Numbered from the stretch's first letter, positions 1-9,253 are shown. The stretch: DNA of 64,000 nt from an uncultured bacterium (GCA_938014885.1 CALLQI010000018.1:434001-498000), one strand, 5' to 3'. Translations and numbers: made by a program. The notes: generated from the letters alone by a model not told the origin.

Positions 1-1
1 G

Positions 2-1114
2 GCGCGCACGGGGGTCACACTGTCGGGCCGCGTCACACTCAGCGGGCGCGGCGTGTTCAAGGAAATCACGCTGCTGGGCACTGGCGAGATTTCGACTTTC
101 CTGAAGAACGGCCCCGTGGCCGAAGGCGGCTTCTTTGAGGTGCGAGGTCTGAAGGTCGGCCGCTATGTCATCCACTTCCGCACCGAGAACACAGACCTGA
201 CCTTTCGCGACGAAGTCGAAATCGGCACCGAGGACAAAACCTACGACCGCGACTTCAAACCCGTGGCGGTATCTGGCCGCGTGACGCTGCCAGCGGACAA
301 GGCTGGCCTTGCGCGTTCGGTGAAGGTGCGCATCAACAACCTCGAAAGCGCCGGGCAGTTCAATGAGTGGCTGGCCGGCCGCACGGAATGCGATGCGGAC
401 GGTGCCTTCCGTTTTGCCAGCGTGCAGCCCGGGCGCTACCGGCTGACCGCGTTGCTTGAGTCCGTGGGCGTGGCCGTGGCGGAAGTAACGGTGGGAGAAT
501 CCAACGTGGAGGACGTTTCGCTGGTGCTTTCCCAGGACGTCGGCACGCTACGGGTTCGTGTCGCCAAGGTGCACGGCGAGTTGCCGGCAATGCCCTTTGG
601 ACAGGTCCAGCTGGTGGACGCCGCAGGCCTGTTGGTCACGATGGGCGGCGAGGCCTCGGGCATGCTGATGCTGGGCAACACCGAGCCCACGAACATCGGC
701 CTGCTTCTGCCGGGCACGTACACGTTGAAAATCAGGGCCTCCGGCTGCCTGCCGCGCGAATATGAGGGCGTGAAGATCACCAAGGGCGAAACCACAGAAG
801 TGGCCATTGAAGTCACGGTGGGGGCCACGCTGTCGATGGGCGTCAGCAACACGGAAGTCACGCAAGAGATGCTGGATGCGGCCCAGGTGCGCTACTTCGA
901 TGCCGGGGGTAAAGAAGTAGTGCGCGAAAGCAATATCTGGGACGCTTGGGGTGAGACTAGCGTCCCCGAGAAGCCCACCCTGTTGACGCGCTACATCACA
1001 CCGCAGGTGAAAGAGGTCCGGGTGCGCGTCGCGGGCTACAAGGAAGTGGTGGTACCGGTCACGTTTGAGGCCGGGAAGACCACCAGCGCCCAAGTGACTT
1101 TGGAGGCGGAGTAA
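2..1114 (+). CDS. Secreted protein with carboxypeptidase-regulatory-like repeats (5' partial)
   Basis: The reading frame is open to the left edge of the window, so this is the C-terminal part of a longer protein; the GTG at 53 is internal to the frame. The visible 370 residues hold repeated beta-sandwich-like units with phrases such as VSGRVTLP, GRYRLTAL, PGTYTLKIRASG and GYKEVVVPV. This is the pattern of carboxypeptidase-regulatory-like or Cna-B-like domains found in large surface and secreted proteins. No catalytic motif is visible. Such domains act as structural or adhesive modules; the specific role here is unknown. The next gene is over 300 bases away and probably independently transcribed. 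Confidence 0.7.
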   Translation, partial: ARTGVTLSGRVTLSGRGVFKEITLLGTGEISTFLKNGPVAEGGFFEVRGLKVGRYVIHFRTENTDLTFRDEVEIGTEDKTYDRDFKPVAVSGRVTLPADKAGLARSVKVRINNLESAGQFNEWLAGRTECDADGAFRFASVQPGRYRLTALLESVGVAVAEVTVGESNVEDVSLVLSQDVGTLRVRVAKVHGELPAMPFGQVQLVDAAGLLVTMGGEASGMLMLGNTEPTNIGLLLPGTYTLKIRASGCLPREYEGVKITKGETTEVAIEVTVGATLSMGVSNTEVTQEMLDAAQVRYFDAGGKEVVRESNIWDAWGETSVPEKPTLLTRYITPQVKEVRVRVAGYKEVVVPVTFEAGKTTSAQVTLEAE

Positions 1115-1440
1115 CATCACCCCTGCGTCATGGCGTGGTGCCTTTGCGCGGGCTCGGCTTGGGCCGGATCTGCGTAACTGCCGAAGTGGCGGATTGCACA
1201 AATGAGCCAAGCTTAGGCCAGTCCTAGGCCTACGTTGTTTGAAGTGAAAAATGGCTCTTGCGGGAATAACCCCCATGGGGTAAACATCCCGTCGCTCACA
1301 ACTACGGTTCTGGGGGGCAATTCCTGAAAACCGGCTGGCCAAGAGCTTTGGTCTGCCTATATTGCCGACCCAACCGGCATAGACTTTTGTCAAAACGGAC
1401 CGCAAACAGAAACTAAGGGACAAACCAAAGGGACAAACCC
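1115..1440. other. Intergenic region with tandem 13-bp leader duplication
   Basis: This 326-base gap holds no convincing reading frame. It contains a CCCCATGGGG palindrome at 1271-1280. Just before the next gene there is a tandem duplication of AAGGGACAAACC with a 13-base period (1415-1426 and 1428-1439). The second copy supplies the Shine-Dalgarno-like GGGA for the ATG at 1441. A promoter for the downstream gene is expected here, but I cannot place it firmly. Confidence 0.6.
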
Positions 1441-1773
1441 ATGAGTGAAAATGCACCAGCAGAAGCAGGCGGCGGCGAACTCGAAGCGCTGGGTGTGCCG
1501 AAGGAAATTCAGGACTACGCCAAGACGATGTGGATGCTCCAGATCATTGGCTGGGGTCCGCTGTACTTGATCTTCGTCGAAAAGCCGGGTCTTTGGAAGA
1601 ACCCCTGGTTCGTCAGCCAGGTCCGCTTGATGATCCGCAGCATGATCTTCTGGATCATCTGCTACCTGCCCGGCATGTGGTTCGCCTTCCAGTGCTTCAG
1701 CGCTGTGGGCAAGGGCAAGGACCCGAAGGTTCCGTTTGCGGCGCCGAACGGCTTCGCCGACAGCCAGAAGTAG
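1441..1773 (+). CDS. Small membrane protein of unknown function
   Basis: This 110-residue protein starts with an acidic, Ala/Gly-rich N-terminus. Two hydrophobic segments follow at about residues 31-46 (MLQIIGWGPLYLIFVE) and 66-88 (SMIFWIICYLPGMWFAFQCF), with a Pro/Lys-rich C-terminal tail. I do not recognise the family. An AAGGGA Shine-Dalgarno sits 7 bases before the ATG, and a strong intrinsic terminator follows about 45 bases after the stop, so it looks like a single-gene transcript, possibly well expressed. Confidence 0.75.
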   Translation: MSENAPAEAGGGELEALGVPKEIQDYAKTMWMLQIIGWGPLYLIFVEKPGLWKNPWFVSQVRLMIRSMIFWIICYLPGMWFAFQCFSAVGKGKDPKVPFAAPNGFADSQK

Positions 1774-1817
1774 TATTGGCTGGCAGCAAGCAAGCAGGTG
1801 CGGAAAGAATTGCTTCC

Positions 1818-1855
1818 ACCGGGGACGGGAAACCGTCCCCGGTGTTCGTTTTCCG
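1818..1855 (+). terminator. Intrinsic terminator
   Basis: A perfect 11-bp stem (ACCGGGGACGG with its complement) closes a GAAA tetraloop and is followed by GTTCGTTTT. It ends the small membrane-protein transcript. Confidence 0.85.
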
Positions 1856-1908
1856 ACATCGCCCATCACCCCCTGCGTTGCCGGGCGCGTAACGACTAGA
1901 ATGCCCCC

Positions 1909-3588
1909 ATGCGTCTGCTGCTGATCCTTCTGCTATTCCCCGCTGCCCTGGCCGCGCACCCCTTTGATGACCGTGCCGACATGCTGGCCGAGATCATCAT
2001 GCTGCGCGACGCCGAGGGTGTGGATCACCTGCGCCTGACCGTCCAGTACCGTTACGAAGGCAACTACGCCTCCTACAACGAGGCCTACCTCGAACTCGAC
2101 GACAACCTCGACAAGTCCATCTCGCGCGCGGAACTCGACAAACGCTACGGCGAGCTGGCGGCCGACATCACCGCCGCCGCGCGCCTGACCGTTGAGGGCG
2201 AACTGACCCTGCTGCGGCCGCAGATTCACAACTTCGCGTTCGTAAACCTGAACAACCCCGACGACAGCGTGGACAACGCCGGCGGCATGCCGGTGACGGA
2301 CCTGCGCATCGGCTACTACTTCGTGTTCGACGTGGTGCCGGCCACGGCATGGGGCAAGGGCAACTATCGCGTCCAATTTTACCTGGCCAGCGCCCGCATC
2401 GTGCTGATGGAGCCGCGCGAGCAACTGCGCGTTTTCGACGACCGCGGCGAGCTACGCCGCGCGCACACCGGCATCGACTACGGCCGCACGCCTGAAAGCT
2501 ACGACCGCGTCTCATTCACGTGGGACGTTGGCTTTGGCACGACGCTCGCGGTCGCACCCACGCCGCAGCCTGACAAGCCGCAAGTGCAGCCCCCGACCGA
2601 AGACGGCCGGCAGCGGCTGATCGACGAAGACGCAGCCAGTGAGCGCAACTGGGTTGAGACCTGGATCCAGGATTCATTCCGGGCATTGCGCGACGGCGGC
2701 GCGGACCCCGCGGTCTGGGCCACGGCGCTGGCGCTGATGTTTCTGCTTGGGGCCTATCACGCGCTGACCCCGGGCCACGGCAAGACGCTGGTCGCGGGCT
2801 ACTTGATCGGGACCCAGGGCACCAAGACCGACGCACTGTTCCTGGGCGTGGTGGTGACGGCCGCGCACACCAGTGGTGTGCTGCTGCTGCTGGGCGGGGC
2901 CTGGGCCGCCAACGAGATCTGGCCCGATGCGATGCGCGACTGGCGCCAGTGGCTGGGTGAATGGACGGCGCTGGTGGTGGGACTGACGATCTTGTTCATG
3001 GGGATCGGCCTGGTGCTCAAGCGCACGGGCGACCCCGGCCACAAGCACGACGTGTTCGGCCGCCATTTGCCCGGTGAAGGCCACACGCACGACCATGATC
3101 ACGCGCACGACCACGCCGACCACGCGCACGACCACACACACGAGCATGGGCACGCGCACGACCACGGGCATGGCCACACGCATGACCACGCGCACGACCA
3201 CACGCATTCCCACGGGCTGGACCCGGCCAAGTTGACTCGTGGCGAGATCCTGAGGCTGGGCATCCTGGGCGGCATCATCCCGTGCCCCTCGGCAACGATC
3301 ATCGCGCTGTACTCGTTCGCGCAGGAGTGGTACTTCGCGGGGCTGGTGATGGTGGTGGTCTTCAGCCTGGGGCTGGCCTGCGTGCTGGGCGCGATCGGGC
3401 TTGCGCTGGTGCAGGGCAAGAGCTATCTGCGCCAGAAACAGCAGCAGTCACGCAGCCGCCTGTACCGATGGGCCGAGCGCAAACTGCCCGTGCTGGGCGC
3501 ACTGATCATCATGCTGATCGGCGCCGCCATGGTGATGCTCGCCTGCATCCGCCTCGAGTACATCGACCCCCGCAGCTTCGCGGTCTAG
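1909..3588 (+). CDS. NicO/RcnA-type nickel/cobalt exporter with periplasmic N-domain
   Basis: This 559-residue protein is predicted to move Ni2+ or Co2+ out across the inner membrane. It has a signal peptide (residues 1-15, ending AAHPF) and a soluble domain of about 240 residues with an EF-hand-like loop (DDNLDKSISRAEL). The membrane domain then carries the NicO hallmark motifs GAYHALTPGHGKT and GGIIPCPSA. The cytoplasmic loop between them is extremely His-rich, with 25 His in about 62 residues, mostly as HDH/HTH repeats, as expected for metal buffering. RcnA itself is much shorter and lacks the large N-domain. The stop is 14 bases from the end of convergent uvrA. Confidence 0.88.
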   Translation: MRLLLILLLFPAALAAHPFDDRADMLAEIIMLRDAEGVDHLRLTVQYRYEGNYASYNEAYLELDDNLDKSISRAELDKRYGELAADITAAARLTVEGELTLLRPQIHNFAFVNLNNPDDSVDNAGGMPVTDLRIGYYFVFDVVPATAWGKGNYRVQFYLASARIVLMEPREQLRVFDDRGELRRAHTGIDYGRTPESYDRVSFTWDVGFGTTLAVAPTPQPDKPQVQPPTEDGRQRLIDEDAASERNWVETWIQDSFRALRDGGADPAVWATALALMFLLGAYHALTPGHGKTLVAGYLIGTQGTKTDALFLGVVVTAAHTSGVLLLLGGAWAANEIWPDAMRDWRQWLGEWTALVVGLTILFMGIGLVLKRTGDPGHKHDVFGRHLPGEGHTHDHDHAHDHADHAHDHTHEHGHAHDHGHGHTHDHAHDHTHSHGLDPAKLTRGEILRLGILGGIIPCPSATIIALYSFAQEWYFAGLVMVVVFSLGLACVLGAIGLALVQGKSYLRQKQQQSRSRLYRWAERKLPVLGALIIMLIGAAMVMLACIRLEYIDPRSFAV

Positions 3589-3602
3589 GCGGCTACCGTG
3601 GC

Positions 3603-6500
3603 TCAGCGCGCGCCGGCCCTTTGCCGCCGGGGAGTGGCTTGCGGTTTCGAGGCTTTGCGCTTGGGCTTCTTCACAACGTCGGCATGGTCCTCGAAATAGC
3701 GACGCAGAAAGCTTCCGGTGTGGCTGGCTTTGATCTGGGCTACTTCCCCTGGCGGGCCCTTGGCTACCAGTTGCCCGCCTGCGTTGCCGCCTTCGGGACC
3801 GAGGTCGATCAGCCAGTCGGCGCATTTGATTACGTCGAGGTTGTGCTCGATCACGATGGCTGTGTTGCCCTTTTCCACCAGCCTTTGCAGCACTTCCACC
3901 AGCCGGGCTACGTCATGGAAATGCAGCCCAGTCGTGGGCTCATCGAGGATGTACAGCGTGTGGCCGGTGTCGGGCCGGGCGAGCTCCGTGGCCAGCTTCA
4001 CGCGCTGGGCCTCGCCGCCTGAAAGCTGCGTGCTGGGCTGGCCGAGTTTCACGTAGCCGAGCCCTACATCGTACAGCGTCTGCACGATGTTCTTGATGCG
4101 CGGGTGATTCTGGAAGAAGTCGCGCGCGGCCTCGATGGTCATGTCCAGCACGTCGGCGATGCTCTTGCCGCGGTACTTCACATCCAGCGTTTCGCGGTTG
4201 TAGCGGCTGCCGTTGCAAACCTCGCAGGTCACGTACACGTCGGGCAGGAAGTGCATTTCGATAAGCTTCACGCCCTGGCCTTCGCACACTTCGCAGCGCC
4301 CGCCACTTACGTTGAAGCTGAAGCGACCGGGTTTGTAACCGCGCGCTTTGGCTTCGGCCGTTTGGCAGAACAAGTCGCGGATCGGCCCGAACAGGTCCGT
4401 GTACGTCGCCGGGTTGCTGCGGGGTGTGCGGCCGATCGGCGACTGGTCAATCTCGATGACCTTGTCGATCTGCTCCAGCCCGTCAATGCGGGCATGCTTG
4501 CCGGGCTCGGTCTGCGCGTTGTGCAGCTTCTTGGCCAGCGCGCGCGCCAGGATGTCCGTGACCAGCGTGCTCTTGCCGCTGCCGCTGACGCCGGTAACGC
4601 AAACCAGCCCGCCCAGCGGAAAGGCGACGTCGATGGACTTCAGGTTGTTCTCGGTCGCGCCGCGCACGGTGATGGCTCGCTTTTCGCTAAGTTCGCGCGA
4701 CTTGGCTGGCAGCTCAAGGCGCTTGCGGCCGGTCAGGTAGTCGGCGGTCAGCGTGTTCGCCTGCTCTAGGTCGCTGCCGTCGCCGGCGTAGACGATGTGG
4801 CCGCCGTGGGCGCCGGCACCGGGGCCCAGGTCTACGACGTAGTCGGCGGCGCGGATGGTGTCTTCGTCGTGTTCGACGACGATCACCGAGTTCCCGATGT
4901 CGCGCAGGTGCTTCAACGTGCCCAGCAAGAGTTCGTTGTCGCGCTGGTGCAAGCCGATGCTTGGTTCATCCAGCACGTAGCACACACCGACCAGGCCGCT
5001 ACCGACTTGCGTGGCCAGGCGGATGCGTTGGGCCTCGCCACCGCTGAGGGTGCCGCTTTTGCGATCGAGGGTGAGATAGCCGATCCCGACATCGACCATG
5101 AAGCCAAGCCGCGAGCGAATCTCGCGCAGGACCTCGTAAGCGATCTGGGCCTTTTCTTTGCTGAGCTTGACGCCGCCGATCCAATCCTGCGCGTCTTTCA
5201 CGTTCATGCACGAGACGTCGCTGATGCGCTTGTCGGCGACCGTGACGGCGCTGGCAAACGGATTCAGCCGGCTGCCGTGGCAGACCGGGCACTCTTTCTC
5301 CGACATGAACTTCATGACCCACTGCTTAACAGTTTCGCTGGGGCTTGTGCTGAAGCGGCGCATCAGGTCCGGGATCACGCCCGGGAAGCCGCGACTGCCG
5401 CGCCAGCCCCACTTGCCGTCGGTGCCGGGCTCGCCGTACAAGATCGTCTGCTGTTGCGATTCACTCAGCTTGCGCCAGGGCACGTCGGCGCGAATGCCCA
5501 TGCGGCCGCCGTGCTTGCGCAGCGCGCGGCGATACCAGCCGCTTTCGCCGGGCTTGTTCCAGCCCTGGATCGCGCCGTCGTTCAGGCTCTTGTCAGGGTC
5601 GGGCACGACCAGCCTGGGGTCAAGTTCGGTGTGGATGCCAAGCCCGTGGCAGGTCTGGCAGGCACCTTGCGGCGCGTTGAAGCTGAACAGGCGCGGCTCA
5701 AGCTCGCCCATTTGAGCGTCCGGGTGATCGGGGCAGTACATCTTGGCACTAAAGGTGGTGTCTTCCCACTTGCCCGCGTTCTCGCGGCTGACGATGCAGA
5801 GCCCGTCGGCAAGGTGCAGCGCGACTTCGATGGCTTCATTCAAGCGCGACCTGGCGTCGGTTTCGAGCACGATGCGGTCGATCACCACGTCAATGTCGTG
5901 CTTCTTGTTCTTGTCGGCGATCTGGGTCTTGGGACCTACTTCAATCACCTCGCCGTTCAGGCGCGCGCGCACGAAGCCGTCACGCATGACCTTGCCGAAA
6001 ACGTCGCGGTGTTCGCCCTTGCGCCCGCGCACCACCGGCGCCAGCACCATGCAGCGCGAGTCCTTGGGCCACTGCATGACCGTATCGACCATCTGCTCGG
6101 CGCTTTGGCGGCTGACTTCGCGGCTGCACTCCGGGCAGCGCGGCGTGCCGATACGCGCGTACAGCAGGCGCAGGTAGTCGTAAATCTCGGTAGTCGTAGC
6201 GACCGTGCTTCGCGGGTTGTGGCCGGCCTGGCGCTGTTCAATGGCAATGGTGGGGGGCAGGCCTTCGATGCTTTCGACAGCGGGCTTTTGCATGCGGCCC
6301 AGGAACTGGCGGGCGTAGGCGCTGAGTGATTCAACGTACCGGCGCTGGCCCTCGGCGTAGATGGTGTCAAAAGCAAGCGATGACTTGCCGCTGCCGGAAA
6401 GGCCAGTGACCACGACCAGCTTGTCGCGGGGCATCGATACGTTGACGTGCTTCAGGTTGTGTTCGTGCGCGCCGCGAACCGTGATGTGCGTCAGTGCCAT
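3603..6500 (-). CDS. uvrA: Excinuclease ABC subunit A (UvrA)
   Basis: This is the DNA-damage recognition ATPase of nucleotide excision repair, 965 residues and full length. Both ABC modules are present: Walker A GLSGSGKSS at 33-41 and a second GVSGSGKST, and two LSGGEAQR signatures with LDEPSIGLH and LDEPTTGLH Walker B regions. The C-terminal zinc module is canonical (CEVCEGQG and CEVCNGSRY). The first zinc module is atypical: its leading pair reads CPDH rather than CPxC, followed by a normal CQTCHGLG. A basic tail (KKPKRKASK and on) extends beyond the usual end. Small genes follow on the same strand upstream, so it may be the last gene of a minus-strand group. Confidence 0.98.
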   Translation of the reverse strand: MALTHITVRGAHEHNLKHVNVSMPRDKLVVVTGLSGSGKSSLAFDTIYAEGQRRYVESLSAYARQFLGRMQKPAVESIEGLPPTIAIEQRQAGHNPRSTVATTTEIYDYLRLLYARIGTPRCPECSREVSRQSAEQMVDTVMQWPKDSRCMVLAPVVRGRKGEHRDVFGKVMRDGFVRARLNGEVIEVGPKTQIADKNKKHDIDVVIDRIVLETDARSRLNEAIEVALHLADGLCIVSRENAGKWEDTTFSAKMYCPDHPDAQMGELEPRLFSFNAPQGACQTCHGLGIHTELDPRLVVPDPDKSLNDGAIQGWNKPGESGWYRRALRKHGGRMGIRADVPWRKLSESQQQTILYGEPGTDGKWGWRGSRGFPGVIPDLMRRFSTSPSETVKQWVMKFMSEKECPVCHGSRLNPFASAVTVADKRISDVSCMNVKDAQDWIGGVKLSKEKAQIAYEVLREIRSRLGFMVDVGIGYLTLDRKSGTLSGGEAQRIRLATQVGSGLVGVCYVLDEPSIGLHQRDNELLLGTLKHLRDIGNSVIVVEHDEDTIRAADYVVDLGPGAGAHGGHIVYAGDGSDLEQANTLTADYLTGRKRLELPAKSRELSEKRAITVRGATENNLKSIDVAFPLGGLVCVTGVSGSGKSTLVTDILARALAKKLHNAQTEPGKHARIDGLEQIDKVIEIDQSPIGRTPRSNPATYTDLFGPIRDLFCQTAEAKARGYKPGRFSFNVSGGRCEVCEGQGVKLIEMHFLPDVYVTCEVCNGSRYNRETLDVKYRGKSIADVLDMTIEAARDFFQNHPRIKNIVQTLYDVGLGYVKLGQPSTQLSGGEAQRVKLATELARPDTGHTLYILDEPTTGLHFHDVARLVEVLQRLVEKGNTAIVIEHNLDVIKCADWLIDLGPEGGNAGGQLVAKGPPGEVAQIKASHTGSFLRRYFEDHADVVKKPKRKASKPQATPRRQRAGAR

Positions 6501-6564
6501 GGCGGAGTTTTAGCAGAGGCCGCGACAACAAACGAAGGGGCGGATGCGCCAGAGCCTGAGTAGG

Positions 6565-7077
6565 CTATCGGCCTTCGTCTTCCAGCACTTCGCGGGTTTC
6601 CTTGACGAGGGCGGCGACAAACGGGCCGAAGCGGGCCTCGTTTTCTTTGTCGGCTTTCATCAGGGCGATGTGCGCGTCGCGGATCAGCAGGGTGCGGCGC
6701 TTCTTGTCCTGCCAGCCTTCTTGCAGCTGTTCCAGCTTGCAATGCGGGACTTTCACAGGCTCGTCGCGTACGTGCAGGATCTTGGGCAGGCCCAAGCTGT
6801 TCATGGCCCGCATCGTGGGCGGGGTCGCGTTGACGACCGAGACAACCACCGGGTCACCCTGGCCGCCGTCGGCGCCGATGAAGCCCATCAGCGTACCCAT
6901 GAACGTGCTGTCCAGGCCGGTGCATTGCGCCAGGTCCACGATGACGCAGCGCGCGCCTTCTTCAAAGGCTTTCTCGGCGTACTCGCGCATCGGGCCGGCG
7001 GTGTTGAAATTGCCAAGACCGAACACGCGGATATAGACCGCTTCCTTCGTCTTTGCTGCTTCCAGGTGCCCTGCCAT
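6565..7077 (-). CDS. STAS-domain protein (anti-anti-sigma-factor-like)
   Basis: This protein of about 170 residues has a STAS fold in its first 110 residues: a beta strand (AVYIRVFG), a helix, then CVIVDLAQCTGLDSTFMGTL. That segment matches the SpoIIAA-type phosphoacceptor region DxxxxxxxDSxxxGxL, so the Ser of LDSTFMG is the likely phosphorylation site. The C-terminal 60 residues are a charged helical extension. The family usually binds anti-sigma kinases; no partner kinase lies nearby. I chose the ATG at 7077; an in-frame TTG at 7092 is the alternative. Confidence 0.75.
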   Translation of the reverse strand: MAGHLEAAKTKEAVYIRVFGLGNFNTAGPMREYAEKAFEEGARCVIVDLAQCTGLDSTFMGTLMGFIGADGGQGDPVVVSVVNATPPTMRAMNSLGLPKILHVRDEPVKVPHCKLEQLQEGWQDKKRRTLLIRDAHIALMKADKENEARFGPFVAALVKETREVLEDEGR

Positions 7078-7102
7078 AACTTTACGGTCCAAGAGACCGC
7101 CG

Positions 7103-7465
7103 TTAGCTGACTCGAAGCCCTGAATTCACGGGCTTCATGCCCGTCAGGGGTACTACGCTGTCGCCGTCGCTTACCGCAAGCATCATCCCGTGGCTCATGA
7201 CGCCCCGCAGCGCGCGCGGCTTCAGGTTCGCTACGATGACGATGTCCTTGCCTACCAACTGCTCAGGCTGCCACCACTGGCGTATCCCGGCGCAGATGGT
7301 GCGTACTTCCGTGCCTACTTCGACGGTCAGGACCAGCAGCTTGTCCGCGTTGGGGTGCAGCGCGGCCTCTTTGACCCGGCCCGTCTTCAGTTCAATCTTT
7401 GCGAAGTCTTCAATCGCAATCTCTGGTACGGCTGGGGCTGCTTCGGTCATGCCGGTCTTTTCCAC
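7103..7465 (-). CDS. tRNA-binding (EMAP/MetG-C-like) domain protein
   Basis: This protein of about 120 residues consists almost entirely of the OB-fold tRNA-binding domain that forms the C-terminus of methionyl-tRNA synthetase and the free protein CsaA. The segments IEDFAKIELKTGRV, HPNADKLLVLTVEVG, NLKPRALRGVMSHGMMLAV and the TG-containing end are diagnostic. It is free-standing, with no synthetase domain attached. It starts at GTG (7465), or possibly the ATG at 7450 (MTEAAP). It lies 25 bases upstream of the STAS gene on the same strand. Confidence 0.88.
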   Translation of the reverse strand: MEKTGMTEAAPAVPEIAIEDFAKIELKTGRVKEAALHPNADKLLVLTVEVGTEVRTICAGIRQWWQPEQLVGKDIVIVANLKPRALRGVMSHGMMLAVSDGDSVVPLTGMKPVNSGLRVS

Positions 7466-7644
7466 AATTTGCTGTCGGCCGGGAAGCTCCCCGACTCATA
7501 CATAACGCACAACACGCCAAAAGCCTTTCCCACAGGGGATTGGCCACAATTGCAAGGTACTTTGCAAACCCCTAACACGCAAACACATCCGCCCTCACCT
7601 TGGGGCCGATAATGTTTGTGCTTTGGGTTCTGGAGGCACTTACC

Positions 7645-8412
7645 TTACCGCTTGAGGTAAAGAATCACGCGGTCGTAGGTGCCGTGGATGTGGTCGTGGA
7701 CCTCCAGCCAGCCTCGGGTGCCGCCTTCGGGTACTGACTTGTCGTCCACCAGCCCCAGCATTACCCGGCCCCCTTCTTCGGTGCCGTCCATCGGGTTCAC
7801 GTAGAGCCGCACGCCTTCGGGAAAGCCGCCGCTCAGGAAAGCCTCGCTGCCCAGGGGGCGCGGGTTCACGCCACCGATCTGCATTGGCCACTCCTGATAC
7901 AGGCCTTGACCCACATACACCGTGTACTCGCGCTGCGTGAAGTACGCACCGCTGCGGAACACCACCGTGCGCGGCCGGCTGCGCAGGCGGTTTTCGCCAT
8001 CGTCGTACTCGATCGCAAAGGTCAGGCCTCCGCCATCGTCGCCGAAATCCAGGTTGAACAGGTGCTGGCTGGCCGCGGTGCGCCCGGCCACCTGCCAGCG
8101 CGACTCGGACTTGCGCCGAAGCACCCGGCACTCGCTGCGCTGCGGGGTTTCCCACATCAGCCACAGGCTGGGCGCCGACAGGGCCACGCCGTCACGCGGC
8201 CACAGGCCCGCGGGGTCGCGGATCGGCAGGTCTTCAAGTGTCGTGACTTCTACTTCGGGGGGCTGCGCGCTGTTGCCCGGCGCATTTGTTGGCGCGTTGC
8301 CGTAATTGCCCGCGCGGCCGGAATCACCGGGCAGATACTTGAAAAGTGCAATCACCCCCAGCCCCAGCAGGGCCAGCGCGACAATCGCAAGCAGCGGCTT
8401 GAGACGCTCCAT
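7645..8412 (-). CDS. Membrane-anchored or secreted protein of unknown function
   Basis: This 255-residue protein has one N-terminal hydrophobic segment (LLAIVALALLGLGVIALFKYL, written in part), then a Gly/Asn/Pro linker. A mostly beta region of about 190 residues follows, rich in Arg, Trp and Gly. The ATG at 8412 was preferred because it places the hydrophobic segment at the N-terminus; the open frame extends further upstream without protein-like sequence. I do not recognise the family. It is divergent from the lipoprotein gene at 8515, with a shared promoter region of about 100 bases. Confidence 0.65.
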   Translation of the reverse strand: MERLKPLLAIVALALLGLGVIALFKYLPGDSGRAGNYGNAPTNAPGNSAQPPEVEVTTLEDLPIRDPAGLWPRDGVALSAPSLWLMWETPQRSECRVLRRKSESRWQVAGRTAASQHLFNLDFGDDGGGLTFAIEYDDGENRLRSRPRTVVFRSGAYFTQREYTVYVGQGLYQEWPMQIGGVNPRPLGSEAFLSGGFPEGVRLYVNPMDGTEEGGRVMLGLVDDKSVPEGGTRGWLEVHDHIHGTYDRVILYLKR

Positions 8413-8514
8413 GGCGCGACGATACGTCAACCGGCCGCAACACGCAAAGCCGCGTGTGCATGGCGTGCCTGGGTTCCCGTCGCTAACCTGCGCGGACCAA
8501 ACCGGAGCCGCCGT

Positions 8515-9171
8515 ATGAAAACGCGCCTGCTTTCGCTGTGTGCCCTGTGTCTGCTGCTGGCCGCCTGCGGCCCAGCACCTGAGGAAATCGTTGAGGAGTA
8601 CCGGCCGCGGCTCGAGGAACACATCAAGAAGATGGAGACGGTGTCGCGCAAGGCGGGCGCGAATACGGCCGCACAAAGCGCCCCGCCGGCGGACCTGAAG
8701 CTGACGTTCGGCGCGGGCGGCAACGCGCGGGTGCTGCACGCTGAGCGGCTGGATGAAGACCCGGCATTCAAACCGGAACTGGACCTGATCCTGAGCGACT
8801 TCTGGCTGACGCTGGTGCAGGATTCGCTGAAGGGCAGCCCAATCCAAGACGGCGACGCCATGCGCGCGGCCTGCGACGAAGTGCTGGCCGTGCAGTACCT
8901 GGTGATCGTGCGGACGCTGAGCAAGTCAGAACCCGTGGTGATGGGCGAGGAATCGTTTGCCGGCGGAAGCTGGGAAGCGGAAGTGTACGTCTGCGACGTG
9001 GCCAAGGGCGAGTTGCTCGGCGGCTGGACCGTGAACGCGCGTAACGACGAGAAAGTCACCGTGGACACCAGCAAGATCGAATCATGGCTGCACAGCAACC
9101 TGTGGGAGAACGCCCGCAAGTCCGTAAATGAGGCGCTGGCTAAGCACACCAGCGGCCCCGCGATCAACTGA
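8515..9171 (+). CDS. Lipoprotein of unknown function
   Basis: This 218-residue protein has a type II signal peptide (MKTRLLSLCALCLLLAACG, lipobox LAAC), so it is predicted to be lipid-anchored in the envelope. After the anchor come a charged helix (PEEIVEEYRPRLEEHIKKME) and an alpha/beta domain. There are no catalytic motifs and I do not recognise the family. The gene ends about 80 bases before the TetR gene and probably belongs to a separate unit, because a promoter and operator separate them. Confidence 0.72.
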   Translation: MKTRLLSLCALCLLLAACGPAPEEIVEEYRPRLEEHIKKMETVSRKAGANTAAQSAPPADLKLTFGAGGNARVLHAERLDEDPAFKPELDLILSDFWLTLVQDSLKGSPIQDGDAMRAACDEVLAVQYLVIVRTLSKSEPVVMGEESFAGGSWEAEVYVCDVAKGELLGGWTVNARNDEKVTVDTSKIESWLHSNLWENARKSVNEALAKHTSGPAIN

Positions 9172-9217
9172 AGCGCTGCCTTCCGGGAAGACAGACAAAG
9201 AAAATCCAAATTACCCC

Positions 9218-9247
9218 TTGCATACAGACAAGTCTGTCTGGTACGCT
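9218..9247 (+). promoter_or_regulatory. tetR promoter and operator O1
   Basis: A palindrome ACAGAC-AA-GTCTGT (9224-9237) lies between a TTGCAT -35-like box (9218-9223) and a TACGCT -10-like box (9242-9247). This is the classic position for repression. A half-site ACAGAC also occurs at 9191-9196. The start codon follows within 7 bases of the -10 box with no Shine-Dalgarno visible, which suggests a leaderless transcript (inference). Confidence 0.7.
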
Positions 9248-9253
9248 TCCCGC

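Noticed and set aside
4797..6329. Long plus-strand frame of 510 codons opposite uvrA
   Set aside because: A shadow of uvrA caused by high GC; the composition is Ala/Val/His-rich with no family resemblance.
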